The notes under the pieces: model-generated
What the model was told of the DNA's origin: nothing
The model's database searches: none
What the model saw: only the letters and a program-made list of their open reading frames with translations
Source of the DNA: Pseudomonadota bacterium
Lineage (GTDB): Bacteria; Desulfobacterota; Desulfovibrionia; Desulfovibrionales; Desulfovibrionaceae
Direction of reading: 5' to 3'
Length of the DNA: 56,072 bases
Assembly (NCBI GenBank): GCA_018817515.1
Contig: JAHIUD010000082.1
Span: forward strand, 1 to 56,072
Translations under genes and position numbers: made by a program
In this document: piece by piece, positions 26,753-37,568 of the stretch
How positions within the stretch are numbered: the stretch's first letter is position 1
Layout: each line of letters starts with the position of its first letter

Positions 26753-26802
26753 CCAGTCGAAAGGCCGGTTCCGCGCAGGCGCGGAACCGGCCTTTCGACT
26801 GG
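26753..26802. repeat. 23-bp perfect stem hairpin
   Basis: Positions 26753-26775 pair with 26780-26802 without a mismatch; the loop is the 4 nt CAGG (26776-26779). There is no T run after it. It sits 57 nt after the ssb stop and between convergent genes, so a factor-dependent or bidirectional terminator role is possible. Confidence 0.85.
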
Positions 26803-26847
26803 AGAGTGGGCACAGGAAAACGATGTTCTCTTCCCGGCCTGCTCAAA

Positions 26848-26893
26848 GCGAATGCCTCCTTCCGGCGGCTTTGCGACGGAAGGAGGCATTCGC
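26848..26893. repeat. 17-bp perfect stem hairpin
   Basis: GCGAATGCCTCCTTCCG (26848-26864) pairs exactly with 26877-26893, loop 12 nt. Like its neighbour it lacks a T tract. It is the second of two long hairpins between repeat copies A and B. Confidence 0.85.
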
Positions 26894-26898
26894 GTAAC

Positions 26899-26939
26899 GG
26901 GGGTTCCCAGGGGCCTCAGGCCCCTGGGCCGCCGGAGGC
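26899..26939 (-). repeat. intergenic palindromic repeat, copy B (inverted)
   Basis: Read on the minus strand this is GCCTCCGGCGG, then the hairpin CCCAGGGGCC / GGCCCCTGGG (10 bp, loop TGA), then AACCCCC. Its ends match copy A, while the hairpin core differs. It lies 8 nt from the stop of the DUF3783-like gene. Confidence 0.65.
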
Positions 26940-26947
26940 TATTTTCC

Positions 26948-27370
26948 CTATTTCCCGTGCAGCGCCACGCGCTCCAAATCCAGTTCCGTCAGCAGGTCGA
27001 TGAGCGCCCAACCTTCGCTTGTGGGCGTCAGCGTGGCCCAGTTCTGCGGCGGCAGGCTGAGGTGCTTCCAGGCGGCCATGAATGTGTTCAGCTCTTTTTC
27101 CGTCACGCCGGAGAGGATGATGGCGCGCGGCAGCGGGCTGTCCTGTCCGAGGCCATAGCCTGCGTTCTCTGCCAGGAGCTCGCCCACCGGGCGGTCCATG
27201 TCTGCGCCGCTGGCGAACAACGCGGGCAAGTCCAGGAAATTCCAACGCGCAATCAAGGCCAGCAGGGTTTCCTGCTCGGCGGCGGTGTAGCCGCAGACAA
27301 GGCAACCGCGCGGGCCATACAGGCGCTTCTTGGCGCTGTTCGTTATTTTGGAGAACCCGGAAGCAGGCAT
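26948..27370 (-). CDS. DUF3783-like protein, 140 aa
   Basis: The C-terminal half looks like a DUF3783 domain (PRAIILSGVTEKELNTFM, then ATLTPTSEGWALIDLLTEL). The N-terminal part has a Cys pair in GCLVCGYT. The family has no established role that I know. The ATG at 27370 lies inside the end of the preceding membrane-protein gene, a 28-nt overlap in another frame, so translation may be coupled. A longer upstream open frame is an out-of-frame shadow of the membrane gene. Confidence 0.7.
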   Translation of the reverse strand: MPASGFSKITNSAKKRLYGPRGCLVCGYTAAEQETLLALIARWNFLDLPALFASGADMDRPVGELLAENAGYGLGQDSPLPRAIILSGVTEKELNTFMAAWKHLSLPPQNWATLTPTSEGWALIDLLTELDLERVALHGK

Positions 27371-28233
27371 GGCGGTTCGTACGTCCTGGCGGTTATGGAG
27401 TAGAAGCGGTTGGAGGCGTAAGTCAGGCACACGGCGAAGGCCATGGCCCCGACGCCCACGATGACTGAAAGCGTGGCGTCGGCGGTGAGCGCCATGCGGA
27501 TGAACAGGGTGGACAGGGCGAAGCCGGAGTTTCGGAAGATGGCGTGGAATTCCGGCATGTAGCGCTGGGCAATGAGCACGATGAGGATGTCCGTGAAGAT
27601 GAGCACGGTGTAGAAGTCGTGGAACACGTCGAAACGCGGCTGGCCGCTCACGATTATGAATCCATAGTACAGCCACATGCTCAAGAACGAGCCCAGGACG
27701 ACGAGGGCCACAAGCTTCTTGGCCGCGATGAACTTCTCCAGGATCTCCGGCGCCCAGTGCTTGGGCGCGCAGCGCTGGGCATGGTTGTAGGCCCCCAGCA
27801 GCACGAACACCGCCAGCGCGCCGCCGCCGTTTGTGGCCAGGCGGATGACTACGTCCGAATGCCCGGTGATGTCGATGGGGAAGGGCAGGTTGGTCAGCTC
27901 TTTGAAGGCGTTGCGCAAAAGAATCAGCGCCAGTATCTCGAACTGTTTGCCCACGGATTTGGACGTGGACTTGGGCAGCGAGAACACCAGGTCCACCACC
28001 TCAAGCACCAGCACCAGGGTGAAGGTCTGGGTCACGGCGTCGAAGCGGTTGAGGGAGATGTGCCGGCCCAGGTACTCCGGTAGCCAGCCCAGGCTGTTCA
28101 GTTCGATGAGGGTGAGCGCCGCCAGGAAGTAGAAGATGAGCGCCTTGCCGACGCGGCGGCGCGTGGGCTCGGACTCGGCATAGGCCTGGAGTTGGTCGAA
28201 GGCCTGGATGAGCGGGCGTGTGACGGCGTTCAT
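27343..28233 (-). CDS. polytopic membrane protein of unknown function
   Basis: A 296-aa inner-membrane protein with about six or seven hydrophobic helices, for example ALIFYFLAALTLIELNSLGW, ALVVLGSFLSMWLYYGFII, FYTVLIFTDILIVLIAQRYM and VIVGVGAMAFAVCLTYASN. I do not recognise the family. It lies 21 nt after the SWIM-SNF2 helicase stop on the same strand and overlaps the DUF3783-like gene, so the three are probably co-transcribed. Confidence 0.8.
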   Translation of the reverse strand: MNAVTRPLIQAFDQLQAYAESEPTRRRVGKALIFYFLAALTLIELNSLGWLPEYLGRHISLNRFDAVTQTFTLVLVLEVVDLVFSLPKSTSKSVGKQFEILALILLRNAFKELTNLPFPIDITGHSDVVIRLATNGGGALAVFVLLGAYNHAQRCAPKHWAPEILEKFIAAKKLVALVVLGSFLSMWLYYGFIIVSGQPRFDVFHDFYTVLIFTDILIVLIAQRYMPEFHAIFRNSGFALSTLFIRMALTADATLSVIVGVGAMAFAVCLTYASNRFYSITARTYEPPCLLPGSPK

Positions 28234-28254
28234 GGTATTGCTGTCCGTGGCCGA

Positions 28255-31200
28255 CTAGACCTCGAAGAGCATCTCCAGGTCGTCCCGCGTGAGGGACTTG
28301 AAGGCCGACTGGCCGGGGATGATGGACTCGGCCACGTCCTTCTTCATTTCCTGGAGCTTCAAGATCTTCTCCTCCACCGTGTTCTGGCAGATCATCTTGT
28401 AGGCGAACACCTGCCGCTTCTGGCCGATGCGGTGGGTGCGGTCCGTGGCCTGGTTCTCCACCGCCGGGTTCCACCACGGGTCGTAGTGAATGACGTAGTC
28501 CGCGCTCGTCAGGTTGAGCCCGGTGCCGCCAGCCTTGAGCGAGATGAGGAAGATCGGGATCTCCGGGGTGTCGTTGAACTTGTCCACCTGCTCGAAGCGG
28601 TCCTTGCTGGAGCCGTCGAGGTAGGCGAAGGGCACCTCGCGGATCTGCAGCCAGGAGCGGATGATGTGCAGCATCTGCACGAACTGCGAGAACACCAGCA
28701 CCTTGTGCCCGCCTTCCACGATGTCGGTCACCAGGTCCTTGAAGGCGTCGAACTTGCCCGAGGGCAGGTTGGTGTTGATGCCCGGGATGTCCAGCTTGAG
28801 CAGGCGCGGGTGGCAGCAGATCTGGCGCAGCTTGAGCAGGGCGTCGAGGATGGACATCTGGCTCTTGGCCAGGCCCTTCTCGTCCACGTCGCGCAGCACC
28901 TGGGCCTTGAGCCTGGCGGCCAGCGCGCCGTAGAGGTCGCGCTGCTCGTCGGCCAGTTCGCAGTAGTGCGTGGTCTCGATCTTGGGCGGCAGGTCCTTGG
29001 CGACCTCGTTCTTGGTGCGCCGCAGGATGAACGGCTTCACGCGGGAGCGCAGGTAGTTCAGCGTCTCCTCGTCGGCGTCCTTGATGGGCTTGACGATGCC
29101 GCGCTGGAAGGCGTGCTGCGAGCCGAGGAAGCCGGGCATGAGGAACTCGAACAGGCTCCAGAGCTCGAAGAGGTTGTTCTCAATGGGCGTGCCCGACAGG
29201 CACAGGCGCATCTCGGCGTCGAGCCTGCGCACGGAGCGGGCCGTGATGGTATTGGGATTCTTGATGTTCTGGGCCTCGTCCAGGATGATCACGGTGTACT
29301 TGTACTTGCACAGCTCCTCCAGGTCGCGGCGCAGCAGGGCGTAAGTGGTGATGATCAGGTCCGAGTCCTTGATGCGGATGAACAGGTCGTCGCGCTTGGC
29401 GCCGTAGATGGTCAGCCGCGTCATGGCGGGCACGAATTTCGCGGCCTCGCGCTCCCAGTTGGGCAGCACGCTGGTGGGCACAACGATGAGGCTCGGCCCC
29501 TTGACCCCGCGCTCCTTGAGCGAGAGCAGGAAGGACAGGGTCTGCACGGTCTTGCCCAGGCCCATCTCGTCGGCCAGGATGCCGCCGAAGCCGTAGTCGC
29601 GCAGGAAGTTCAGGTACGACAGGCCCATGACCTGGTACGGCCGCAGGGTGGCGTTGAGGCCCCTGGGCGGCGGCAGCTGACGTATCTGCTGGAAGTTACT
29701 GATCTTCTCGCGCAGCTTCACGAAGTAGGCATCGGTCTTGGCGCCGGGCATGTCGTCGAGCAGGTTGTCCAGCACCGGGGCCTCGAACTGCTGGAACTTC
29801 TTCTGGGGCGGCTTCTCGGGGTCAAAGCCAAGGGCCTTGAGCTTGTGGCCCAGGCGGCGCAGCCAGGATTCAGGCAGGCTGGTGTAGGAGCCGTCTTTCA
29901 GCTGGACGTAGCGCTTCTTCTGGACCCAGGCCTTCCAGATCTCCTCGATGGGCACCTTCTGGTCGTCGTACTGCACGGTGAGGTCGAGGGTGAACCACTT
30001 GTTCTCCTCGTCGCTCGTCACCTCGGCCACTATCTCCGGCTTGCTCAGGCGCACCTTGTAACGAGTCAGGTTCTGTTCGCCGTAGACGCGGTAGCCCTCG
30101 ACCATCATGGGGTAGAAGTCCAGCAGGAAGTTGATGGCCGCCTCCTGCTCCATGAACCAGGTGTGGTTGCTCCTGGGCTGGAAGCCCATGTGCTGGAGCT
30201 CGGCGAAGAGCACGGCCTCCTCGTCCTGGGCGCGGCGGATGAGGTAGCTCTTGTCGGCGTAGCGGTAGCTGCCGGTCTGCAGGTCCGGATTGGGGCCGGG
30301 CAGGGAGACCTCGCCGTGGTCGGTGTCGTACATGCACTGAATCTTGAGCACGAGCAGGCTGCCTTCCTCGTCCAGGAAGAGCTTGGGGTTGAACTCCGCA
30401 GGCTGGAAAATGGGACCCATGCGCTCCAGGAAGTCCTCCTGGCCATAGAGGTCGGACACCGGGATCTTGGTCCACACGCGGTCCAGGTACTCGGAGATGT
30501 CGGCGTGGGGAATAATGGGCGACTGCTCGACCATCTCCTGGATGAGCTCCGGGTCGAGCCCGGTCTGCACGGGGTGGAAACTGCCCTTCCAGAAAAGCCA
30601 GAGCGGCAGCCGTCCGTAGAAATAGATTTCGTCCTCCTTGCGGATGGAGAACGGCGGGCGGTCCTCGCGCGAGAGCAGCAGGTCAAAGCCCAGGCCGTCC
30701 TCGGAAAGCTGCGGCGAGAGCTTGAGCTGCAGGGTCTTGCTTTCGATGCGCACCGGCTGGTCGGTGTCGCGCAGGTAGATGTAGTATTCGTTCTTGATGG
30801 CCCGGAAAAACCAGGAATGCAGGCCCGCAGGCAGCTCCACCCGGTGGCCCTGGTAGTCCAGGTAGTGGCCGATCATGCCCGCGACCTTGGGCAGACCGGG
30901 CGAGATCTCGCACCAGTCCGGGTTCTTGATGATCTGCTCCAGCGTGATGTCCTGCTGCACGGTGGAGATGCCCGACTTGTTCTGGCGCGCGCGGGCGAAG
31001 GACACCTGCAGGCGGCCTGGCTCCGGGAACAGGCGGAACACGAGGTAGTGCTTGCCCGGCTCGGGTTCAAGCTCGGTGGAGAAGAAGGTGCGGAAGGTCT
31101 GGCGCCAGTCCGTGCGCGGCTTGGGCACATCGGTCTTCTTGGCGCTGGTGAGCGACTTGAGCATCTTGAGCGCAGTGGCGCCCACGTGGCGGCAGACGCC

Positions 31201-31464
31201 GGAGAAGGAGTCCGGGCAGTTGCAGTAGGAGTTGATGGTGCCGTCGCTTAAGTTGAGGCCGAGCTCGGAGGTGTAGATCTGGAAATCGTCTCCCTGCACC
31301 TGCCCGTCCACGTCCAGGTACTGGTCGCGCTGCTTTATGTCGAGTTTTTGCACGCCATCGGACTCGACAATGGCGGTGGAATTCTCCACAATATAGTCAG
31401 GGATGGTCTCCCGGACGAAGCGGGTGAGGATTTCCCTGACCCTGTTCTCATCGGCTATAGGCAT
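28255..31464 (-). CDS. SWIM zinc-finger SNF2-family helicase
   Basis: A 1069-aa DNA-dependent ATPase of the bacterial SNF2/RapA-like group. A SWIM finger lies near residue 80 (CNCPDSFSGVCRH, CxCx7CxH). A long middle region (about 130-590) of unknown fold follows, then the SNF2 motor with Walker A LADEMGLGKTVQTL near 628 and Walker B ILDEAQNIKN near 728. The helicase C domain has VLVFSQFVQM, SLKAGGTGLNLTSAD and ATDRTHRIGQ. The ATG at 31464 has AAGGAG 11 nt upstream; a TTG at 31503 would add 13 unconserved residues. Likely roles are transcription recycling or repair. Confidence 0.92.
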   Translation of the reverse strand: MPIADENRVREILTRFVRETIPDYIVENSTAIVESDGVQKLDIKQRDQYLDVDGQVQGDDFQIYTSELGLNLSDGTINSYCNCPDSFSGVCRHVGATALKMLKSLTSAKKTDVPKPRTDWRQTFRTFFSTELEPEPGKHYLVFRLFPEPGRLQVSFARARQNKSGISTVQQDITLEQIIKNPDWCEISPGLPKVAGMIGHYLDYQGHRVELPAGLHSWFFRAIKNEYYIYLRDTDQPVRIESKTLQLKLSPQLSEDGLGFDLLLSREDRPPFSIRKEDEIYFYGRLPLWLFWKGSFHPVQTGLDPELIQEMVEQSPIIPHADISEYLDRVWTKIPVSDLYGQEDFLERMGPIFQPAEFNPKLFLDEEGSLLVLKIQCMYDTDHGEVSLPGPNPDLQTGSYRYADKSYLIRRAQDEEAVLFAELQHMGFQPRSNHTWFMEQEAAINFLLDFYPMMVEGYRVYGEQNLTRYKVRLSKPEIVAEVTSDEENKWFTLDLTVQYDDQKVPIEEIWKAWVQKKRYVQLKDGSYTSLPESWLRRLGHKLKALGFDPEKPPQKKFQQFEAPVLDNLLDDMPGAKTDAYFVKLREKISNFQQIRQLPPPRGLNATLRPYQVMGLSYLNFLRDYGFGGILADEMGLGKTVQTLSFLLSLKERGVKGPSLIVVPTSVLPNWEREAAKFVPAMTRLTIYGAKRDDLFIRIKDSDLIITTYALLRRDLEELCKYKYTVIILDEAQNIKNPNTITARSVRRLDAEMRLCLSGTPIENNLFELWSLFEFLMPGFLGSQHAFQRGIVKPIKDADEETLNYLRSRVKPFILRRTKNEVAKDLPPKIETTHYCELADEQRDLYGALAARLKAQVLRDVDEKGLAKSQMSILDALLKLRQICCHPRLLKLDIPGINTNLPSGKFDAFKDLVTDIVEGGHKVLVFSQFVQMLHIIRSWLQIREVPFAYLDGSSKDRFEQVDKFNDTPEIPIFLISLKAGGTGLNLTSADYVIHYDPWWNPAVENQATDRTHRIGQKRQVFAYKMICQNTVEEKILKLQEMKKDVAESIIPGQSAFKSLTRDDLEMLFEV

Positions 31465-31536
31465 GAAGCAGGAAACTCCTTCGGTGCAGGCTTCAGGCGT
31501 CAAGAGACGGCAAGTATGCCATCATGTCAGACGCGA

Positions 31537-31671
31537 ATGAGCGAGTATAGCAATCGCAGCCGCAAAAGCAAGGGCTGCTTGGCTTTTTACGTGGTCTGGG
31601 CCATAGTGTTTTCGACAGCGATTCTTTGGTCATTATATGCGCAAGGTTTTGGGATTTGGCAAGAGGATTGA
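31537..31671 (+). CDS. small single-span membrane protein, 44 aa
   Basis: A basic N terminus (SNRSRKSKG) is followed by one hydrophobic helix (CLAFYVVWAIVFSTAILW) and an acidic end. The stop TGA overlaps an ATG of the next gene (TGATG). No strong ribosome-binding site is visible; an in-frame ATG at 31516 is an alternative start. The clear topology and the stop/start overlap argue for a real small gene. Confidence 0.5.
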   Translation: MSEYSNRSRKSKGCLAFYVVWAIVFSTAILWSLYAQGFGIWQED

Positions 31672-31673
31672 TG

Positions 31674-33382
31674 ATGCTTCAAATGCGAACACTGGCGCTC
31701 GTTGCGGGGTTGCTGTTGCTGGCCGCCTGCGGCCAGGGTGAGGGCAAAACTGCGCCCGCAGTTTCCGCGCGCCCCGCGCCTGCCCAGCCTGGTGGACCGT
31801 CTGGCATCACGTCTGGGGTCCAGACGCCTGCCAAGTCCGCCTCCACCGCCAAGCCGCAGATCGGCGGCCGTCTGGTGGAGGCCACCATCGGCGAGCCGAG
31901 CAACCTGATCCCGCCCCTGGCCTCGGACTCCGCCTCCCACGAGGTCGCCGACCTCATCTACGTCGGCCTGCTCAAGTACGACAAGAACATCAACCTCGTG
32001 CCCCTGGCTGCCGAATCCTACGAGATCCTGGAGGACGGGCGGCTGCTCAAGTTCACCCTGAAGAAGGGCATCCGCTGGACCGACGGGCAGCCGCTGACCG
32101 CGCGCGACGTGGAGTTCACCTACAGGCTCATGATCGACCCCAAGACCCCCACGGCCTACGCCGAGGACTTCCTGGCCGTGAAGGAGTTCAAGCTCACGGG
32201 CGAATATTCCTTCGAGGTGCGCTACGACAAGCCCTTTGCCAGAGCCCTGGTCACCTGGGCCAGCTCCATCCTGCCCCGGCACCTGCTGGAGGGCCAGGAT
32301 CTGCTGAAGACCCCGCTCACCCGCCAGCCCGTGGGCGCCGGACCTTACATGCTCAAGAGCTGGACCGCGGGCGACCGGCTGGTGCTGGTGGCCAACCCTG
32401 ACTATTTCGAGGGCCGCGCCTTCATCGACGAGGTGGTCATGCGCGTGGTGCCGGACCAGTCCACCCAGTTCATGGAGCTCAAAAGCGGCAACCTGGACCA
32501 GATTAACCTCTCGCCCCAGCAGTACCTGTACCAGACCAAGGACCAGGGCTGGGCAGCCAACTACCGCAAGTTCCAGTACGTCGCCTCGGCTTACACATAC
32601 ATGGGCTTCAACCTGAAGAGCCGGCTGTTCTCCGACGTGCGGGTGCGCCGGGCCATCAACCACGCGCTGAACAAGGACGAGATTGTGCGCGGGGTGCTCT
32701 CCGGCCTGGGCCAGGCGGCGGGCGGTCCCTACAAGCCCGGCACCTGGGCCTATGATGCGAAGATTCCGGCCAACGAGTATGACCCGGCCCTGGCGAAAAA
32801 GCTCCTGGCCGAGGCCGGCTGGACGCGCCGCGCCCCGGACGGCCCGCTGATGGACAAGGACGGACGGCCTTTCGCCTTCACCATCCTGACCAACCAGGGC
32901 AACAGCCAGCGCATCAAGGCGGCCATCATCGTCCAGAGCAGGCTCGCGGCCCTGGGCATCAAGGTGGAGATCCGCACGGTGGAGTGGGCCGCGTTCGTCA
33001 AGGAGTTCGTGGACAAGGGCCGCTTCGACGCCATCATCCTCGGCTGGAACATCGTCCAGGACCCGGACCTCTATGATGTCTGGCATTCGTCCAAGGCCGT
33101 GCCCGGGGGCTTGAACTTCGTGGGCTACAAAAACCCCGAGCTGGACGAGCTTTTGGAGCGTGGGCGCAGGCTGCTCGACCAGAAGAAGCGCAAGCCCATC
33201 TACGACCGCGTCCAGGAGATCCTCCACGAGGACCAGCCCTATTGCTTCCTCTACGTGCCCATGGCCCTGCCCATGGTCAACGCCCGCGTGCAGGGCATCG
33301 AGCCCGCACCTGCCGGCATCTCTTACAACTTCATCCGCTGGTGGATTAAAGGGGCCGAGAAGGGCCCGGAGCTGACACAATA

Positions 33383-33383
<1 letters not shown>
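31674..33383 (+). CDS. peptide-type ABC transporter solute-binding lipoprotein
   Basis: A family 5 extracellular solute-binding protein (oligopeptide/dipeptide/nickel type). The 569-aa precursor has a lipobox LLAAC in the first 20 residues, a short Pro/Ala-rich spacer, then the SBP_bac_5 fold: VPLAAESYEILEDGRLLKFT, IRWTDGQPLTARDVEFTYRL, VRVRRAINHALNKDEIVRG and YEPILH-like segments near the end. No permease or ATPase genes are adjacent, so it may act with a distant transporter. Starts at 31671, 31674 and 31683 are in frame; 31674 has AGAGGA 6-7 nt upstream, whereas 31671 overlaps the previous stop. Its TAA overlaps the rel ATG. Confidence 0.9.
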
Positions 33384-35563
<2,180 letters not shown>

Positions 35564-35589
35564 CGCGTCAACGCGCAAAGGAGGTTCCC

Positions 35590-35895
35590 ATGTCCCGCAA
35601 ATTCGCTTTGGCCCTTGTTCTCGCCGCTTTGCCCTGCGTCCTTGGCGGTGTTGCGGCCTCAAGCGCCGTGGCTGCGGAAGACGTGACCAACGTGGTCGTG
35701 GGCACAGGCAAGACCGGTGCGGCCAGCCGGAACAGTGTGGTCATCAAGGGCGACAAGATCTATGTCGACGGGGTGTTGCAGGAGCAGCGGGTCAAGCCGG
35801 GCATGAACATGGTCATCCGCGACGATGGCGTGACCTACACGTCCCAGGACGCGTCGAAGGACGCCTCGAAGGATGTGAAGAAGGATGCCAAGTGA
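35590..35895 (+). CDS. small exported hypothetical protein, 101 aa
   Basis: A signal peptide (FALALVLAALPCVLGGVAAS) ends near SAVAA|ED. The mature part is about 70 residues (NSVVIKGDKIYVDGVLQEQR) and ends in a Lys/Asp repeat (DASKDASKDVKKDAK). No family is recognised. AGGAGG lies 6-9 nt before the ATG at 35590, and the gene starts 26 nt after rel. Confidence 0.7.
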   Translation: MSRKFALALVLAALPCVLGGVAASSAVAAEDVTNVVVGTGKTGAASRNSVVIKGDKIYVDGVLQEQRVKPGMNMVIRDDGVTYTSQDASKDASKDVKKDAK

Positions 35896-36164
35896 GTCCG
35901 CCAAGTAAGGATGCCGACGAGGCCGCAGCCAAAACCGCCGCAAACCTGGAACAAGGCAGGATCAAGACCAGCGCCGGCAAGGGTGGTCAACCATGACGGC
36001 ACAGCGCGCAGCCTCGACACTGACGACCCGGATACCGGCCCGGCCACGAGAATAAACTTCCCACCCGATGCGCTCAAGGCCATTCAAGACGCGAAGCGTC
36101 TCGACCAGGAATCGCGAAGCGTCCCGGCCAGTAATCCCGAAGAATTTTTGTTGCCGAGGCTGTC
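35893..36164 (+). other. possible frameshifted small ORF; otherwise no clear gene
   Basis: Between the exported protein and the convergent M48-like gene there is no clean gene. A GTG at 35893 opens a 34-codon frame (MSPPSKDADEAAAKTAANLE...). In the next frame, from about 35982 to 36160, there is a protein-like stretch (SLDTDDPDTGPATRINFPP, then EEFLLPRLSQR) with GC-biased third positions. Joining them needs one frameshift near 35980-35990. It may be a decayed or mis-sequenced gene, or chance in GC-rich DNA. Confidence 0.25.
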
Positions 36165-37553
36165 TCAGCGGTTGGCGTGGAAGCGCTCCGTGCCAAGGGC
36201 CAGACCGTCCTGCAAGGGCAGATGCTGCAGCAGCGCCTGGATGTGCTCGATGCGCTTCTGCGTCGGCGGGCGCAGCACGTTCTGGCCTGTCTTGCCTCCG
36301 GCCTCGCCCGTGGCCTCGGCCTGCTCCGCCGTGCGTTCCACGTTGCGGATCGCCGCAACCAGCTGCAAGGGGTCATAGCCCGCGCGGTAGGCCATCTGGA
36401 CAGCCGCGGCGTCGGCCTCGTATTCCTCGCGCAGGTCTGCGCGTCTTTCCTCTTCCTGACCTTGCCCCAGGCCCAGGCGCAGCGCCAGGGCCAGCGTCTC
36501 CTCCAGCATCTGCGCGAACAGCGGCGACTGCACGTGCGCATCGGTCAAGGACCCGCCGGTGCGGAAGAACTTTGCCCTCCTGGCCCTGGCCCAGACCTGG
36601 CCAAGGGACGCCTGCGCCGACTCGCGGGCCAGCACGCAGGCCAACTGCGCCTCGTTGTCCAGGGTCTTGAGCAGTCCTGTGCTGAGCATGACAAAGCCGC
36701 CCGGCAGGCTGAAGGCCAGGGGCGCCGGGCTGTCCAGCACCACGAAGCGGAAGGCCTGGGCATTCCCTGGGGCGTAGCGCGCCACGCTCAGGCCCACCAG
36801 GTTGACGTAGCGCTGGAGCTGCATGCCGAAGGCTGGCTTGGCCACCTGGCGTACCGCGGTCACGGCCAGGTTGAGGCCCAGCAGGCGTTCGGTTTCGCCG
36901 CCCGGGGGCGTCGCGGCCTTGAGCGCGGTCAGCCTGGGCATCCTGCCGCCGCTTTGCGGGCTCACCCGTGCGTATTCGCCTATGCCGCCCTCGCGCAGGA
37001 AGTCCTCCAAGTTCTGCCGGTCGATGGGCAGTTCCAGCACGGTCCAGAGGGATTGGGTGTCCTTGCTGCGTACTGGCTGAACCGAGCGCGAGCTCCGGCT
37101 GGTGTCGGCGGCCTCGGCCAGCACGATGCTGCCCGGCAACGGAGCGAAGAGGTCGATCTCCGTAGGGGCTGGCGGCGCGGCCTCCAGGTGGCCCTGGTAG
37201 ACCCAGCCCTGCGCCCCGCCGGGTTCAAGGATCAGGAGCCAAGGTCCCTCGCAGCGCAGGAGCCGCACCGGCATGCCCAGCGGCAGCTCCTTGAGCGCCA
37301 CCGCTGTACCGGAGCGCTCGGAGCGCAGCGGGGTCCTGTCCGTGGCTATCCAGAGTGTGGTCTTGTGGGCTGGCCTGCCTGCTTGTGCGGCCTGCGCAGC
37401 CTGTGCATTCGGGGCAAGGGCAGGCAGGGCCAGCGTGAGCAGGCAGGCTGCGGCCAGACTAAGGGCCAGACTAAGGGCCAGACTAAGGGTCTGACTAGAG
37501 GCCAGGCCAGAGGTCAGGCCCAGGGAGCGGAGCAGCGCGCGCACGGTCAGCAT
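36165..37553 (-). CDS. exported SH3-like/M48-type pseudo-peptidase
   Basis: A 462-aa exported protein, last gene of the envelope CHAT operon. Its long signal peptide contains a tandem-repeat-encoded LALSLALSLALS and ends near NAQAAQA. An SH3b-like domain follows at about 64-126 (RTPLRSERSGTAVALKELPLG, GWVYQGHLE). The C-terminal half follows the M48 pattern: FSLPGGFVMLSTGLLKTLDN, then LACVLARESAQASLGQ where HExxH is expected. Both histidines are replaced (RESAQ). The downstream EYEADAAAVQMAYRAGYDP is kept. It therefore looks like a catalytically dead relative that could act as a scaffold or inhibitor. Its start is 15 nt after the CHAT gene stop, with GAGGGAT upstream. Confidence 0.8.
   Translation of the reverse strand: MLTVRALLRSLGLTSGLASSQTLSLALSLALSLAAACLLTLALPALAPNAQAAQAAQAGRPAHKTTLWIATDRTPLRSERSGTAVALKELPLGMPVRLLRCEGPWLLILEPGGAQGWVYQGHLEAAPPAPTEIDLFAPLPGSIVLAEAADTSRSSRSVQPVRSKDTQSLWTVLELPIDRQNLEDFLREGGIGEYARVSPQSGGRMPRLTALKAATPPGGETERLLGLNLAVTAVRQVAKPAFGMQLQRYVNLVGLSVARYAPGNAQAFRFVVLDSPAPLAFSLPGGFVMLSTGLLKTLDNEAQLACVLARESAQASLGQVWARARRAKFFRTGGSLTDAHVQSPLFAQMLEETLALALRLGLGQGQEEERRADLREEYEADAAAVQMAYRAGYDPLQLVAAIRNVERTAEQAEATGEAGGKTGQNVLRPPTQKRIEHIQALLQHLPLQDGLALGTERFHANR
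37453..37488. repeat. 12-bp tandem repeat x3 inside a signal peptide
   Basis: Three exact copies of GCCAGACTAAGG (plus strand) lie in the coding sequence for the hydrophobic core of the M48-like protein's signal peptide, giving repeats of Leu-Ala/Ser-Leu. A slip of one unit would add or remove four residues and keep the frame. Confidence 0.85.
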
Positions 37554-37568
37554 GGTTATCCCTCGGCC

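Noticed and set aside
26708-26939. CRISPR-like array
   Set aside because: The palindromes are not regularly spaced identical repeats; only the outer two are related, and they are inverted.
28192-31251. A 1019-codon open frame on the plus strand opposite the SWIM-SNF2 helicase
   Set aside because: It is antisense to a clearly conserved gene. Its His/Val/Leu/Glu-rich, repetitive composition is typical of the reverse frame of GC-rich genes, with no recognisable motif.
35911-36378. A 155-codon frame reaching into the M48-like gene
   Set aside because: Its second half is antisense to the M48-like coding region. Only the part before 36164 is kept, as a low-confidence frameshifted candidate.
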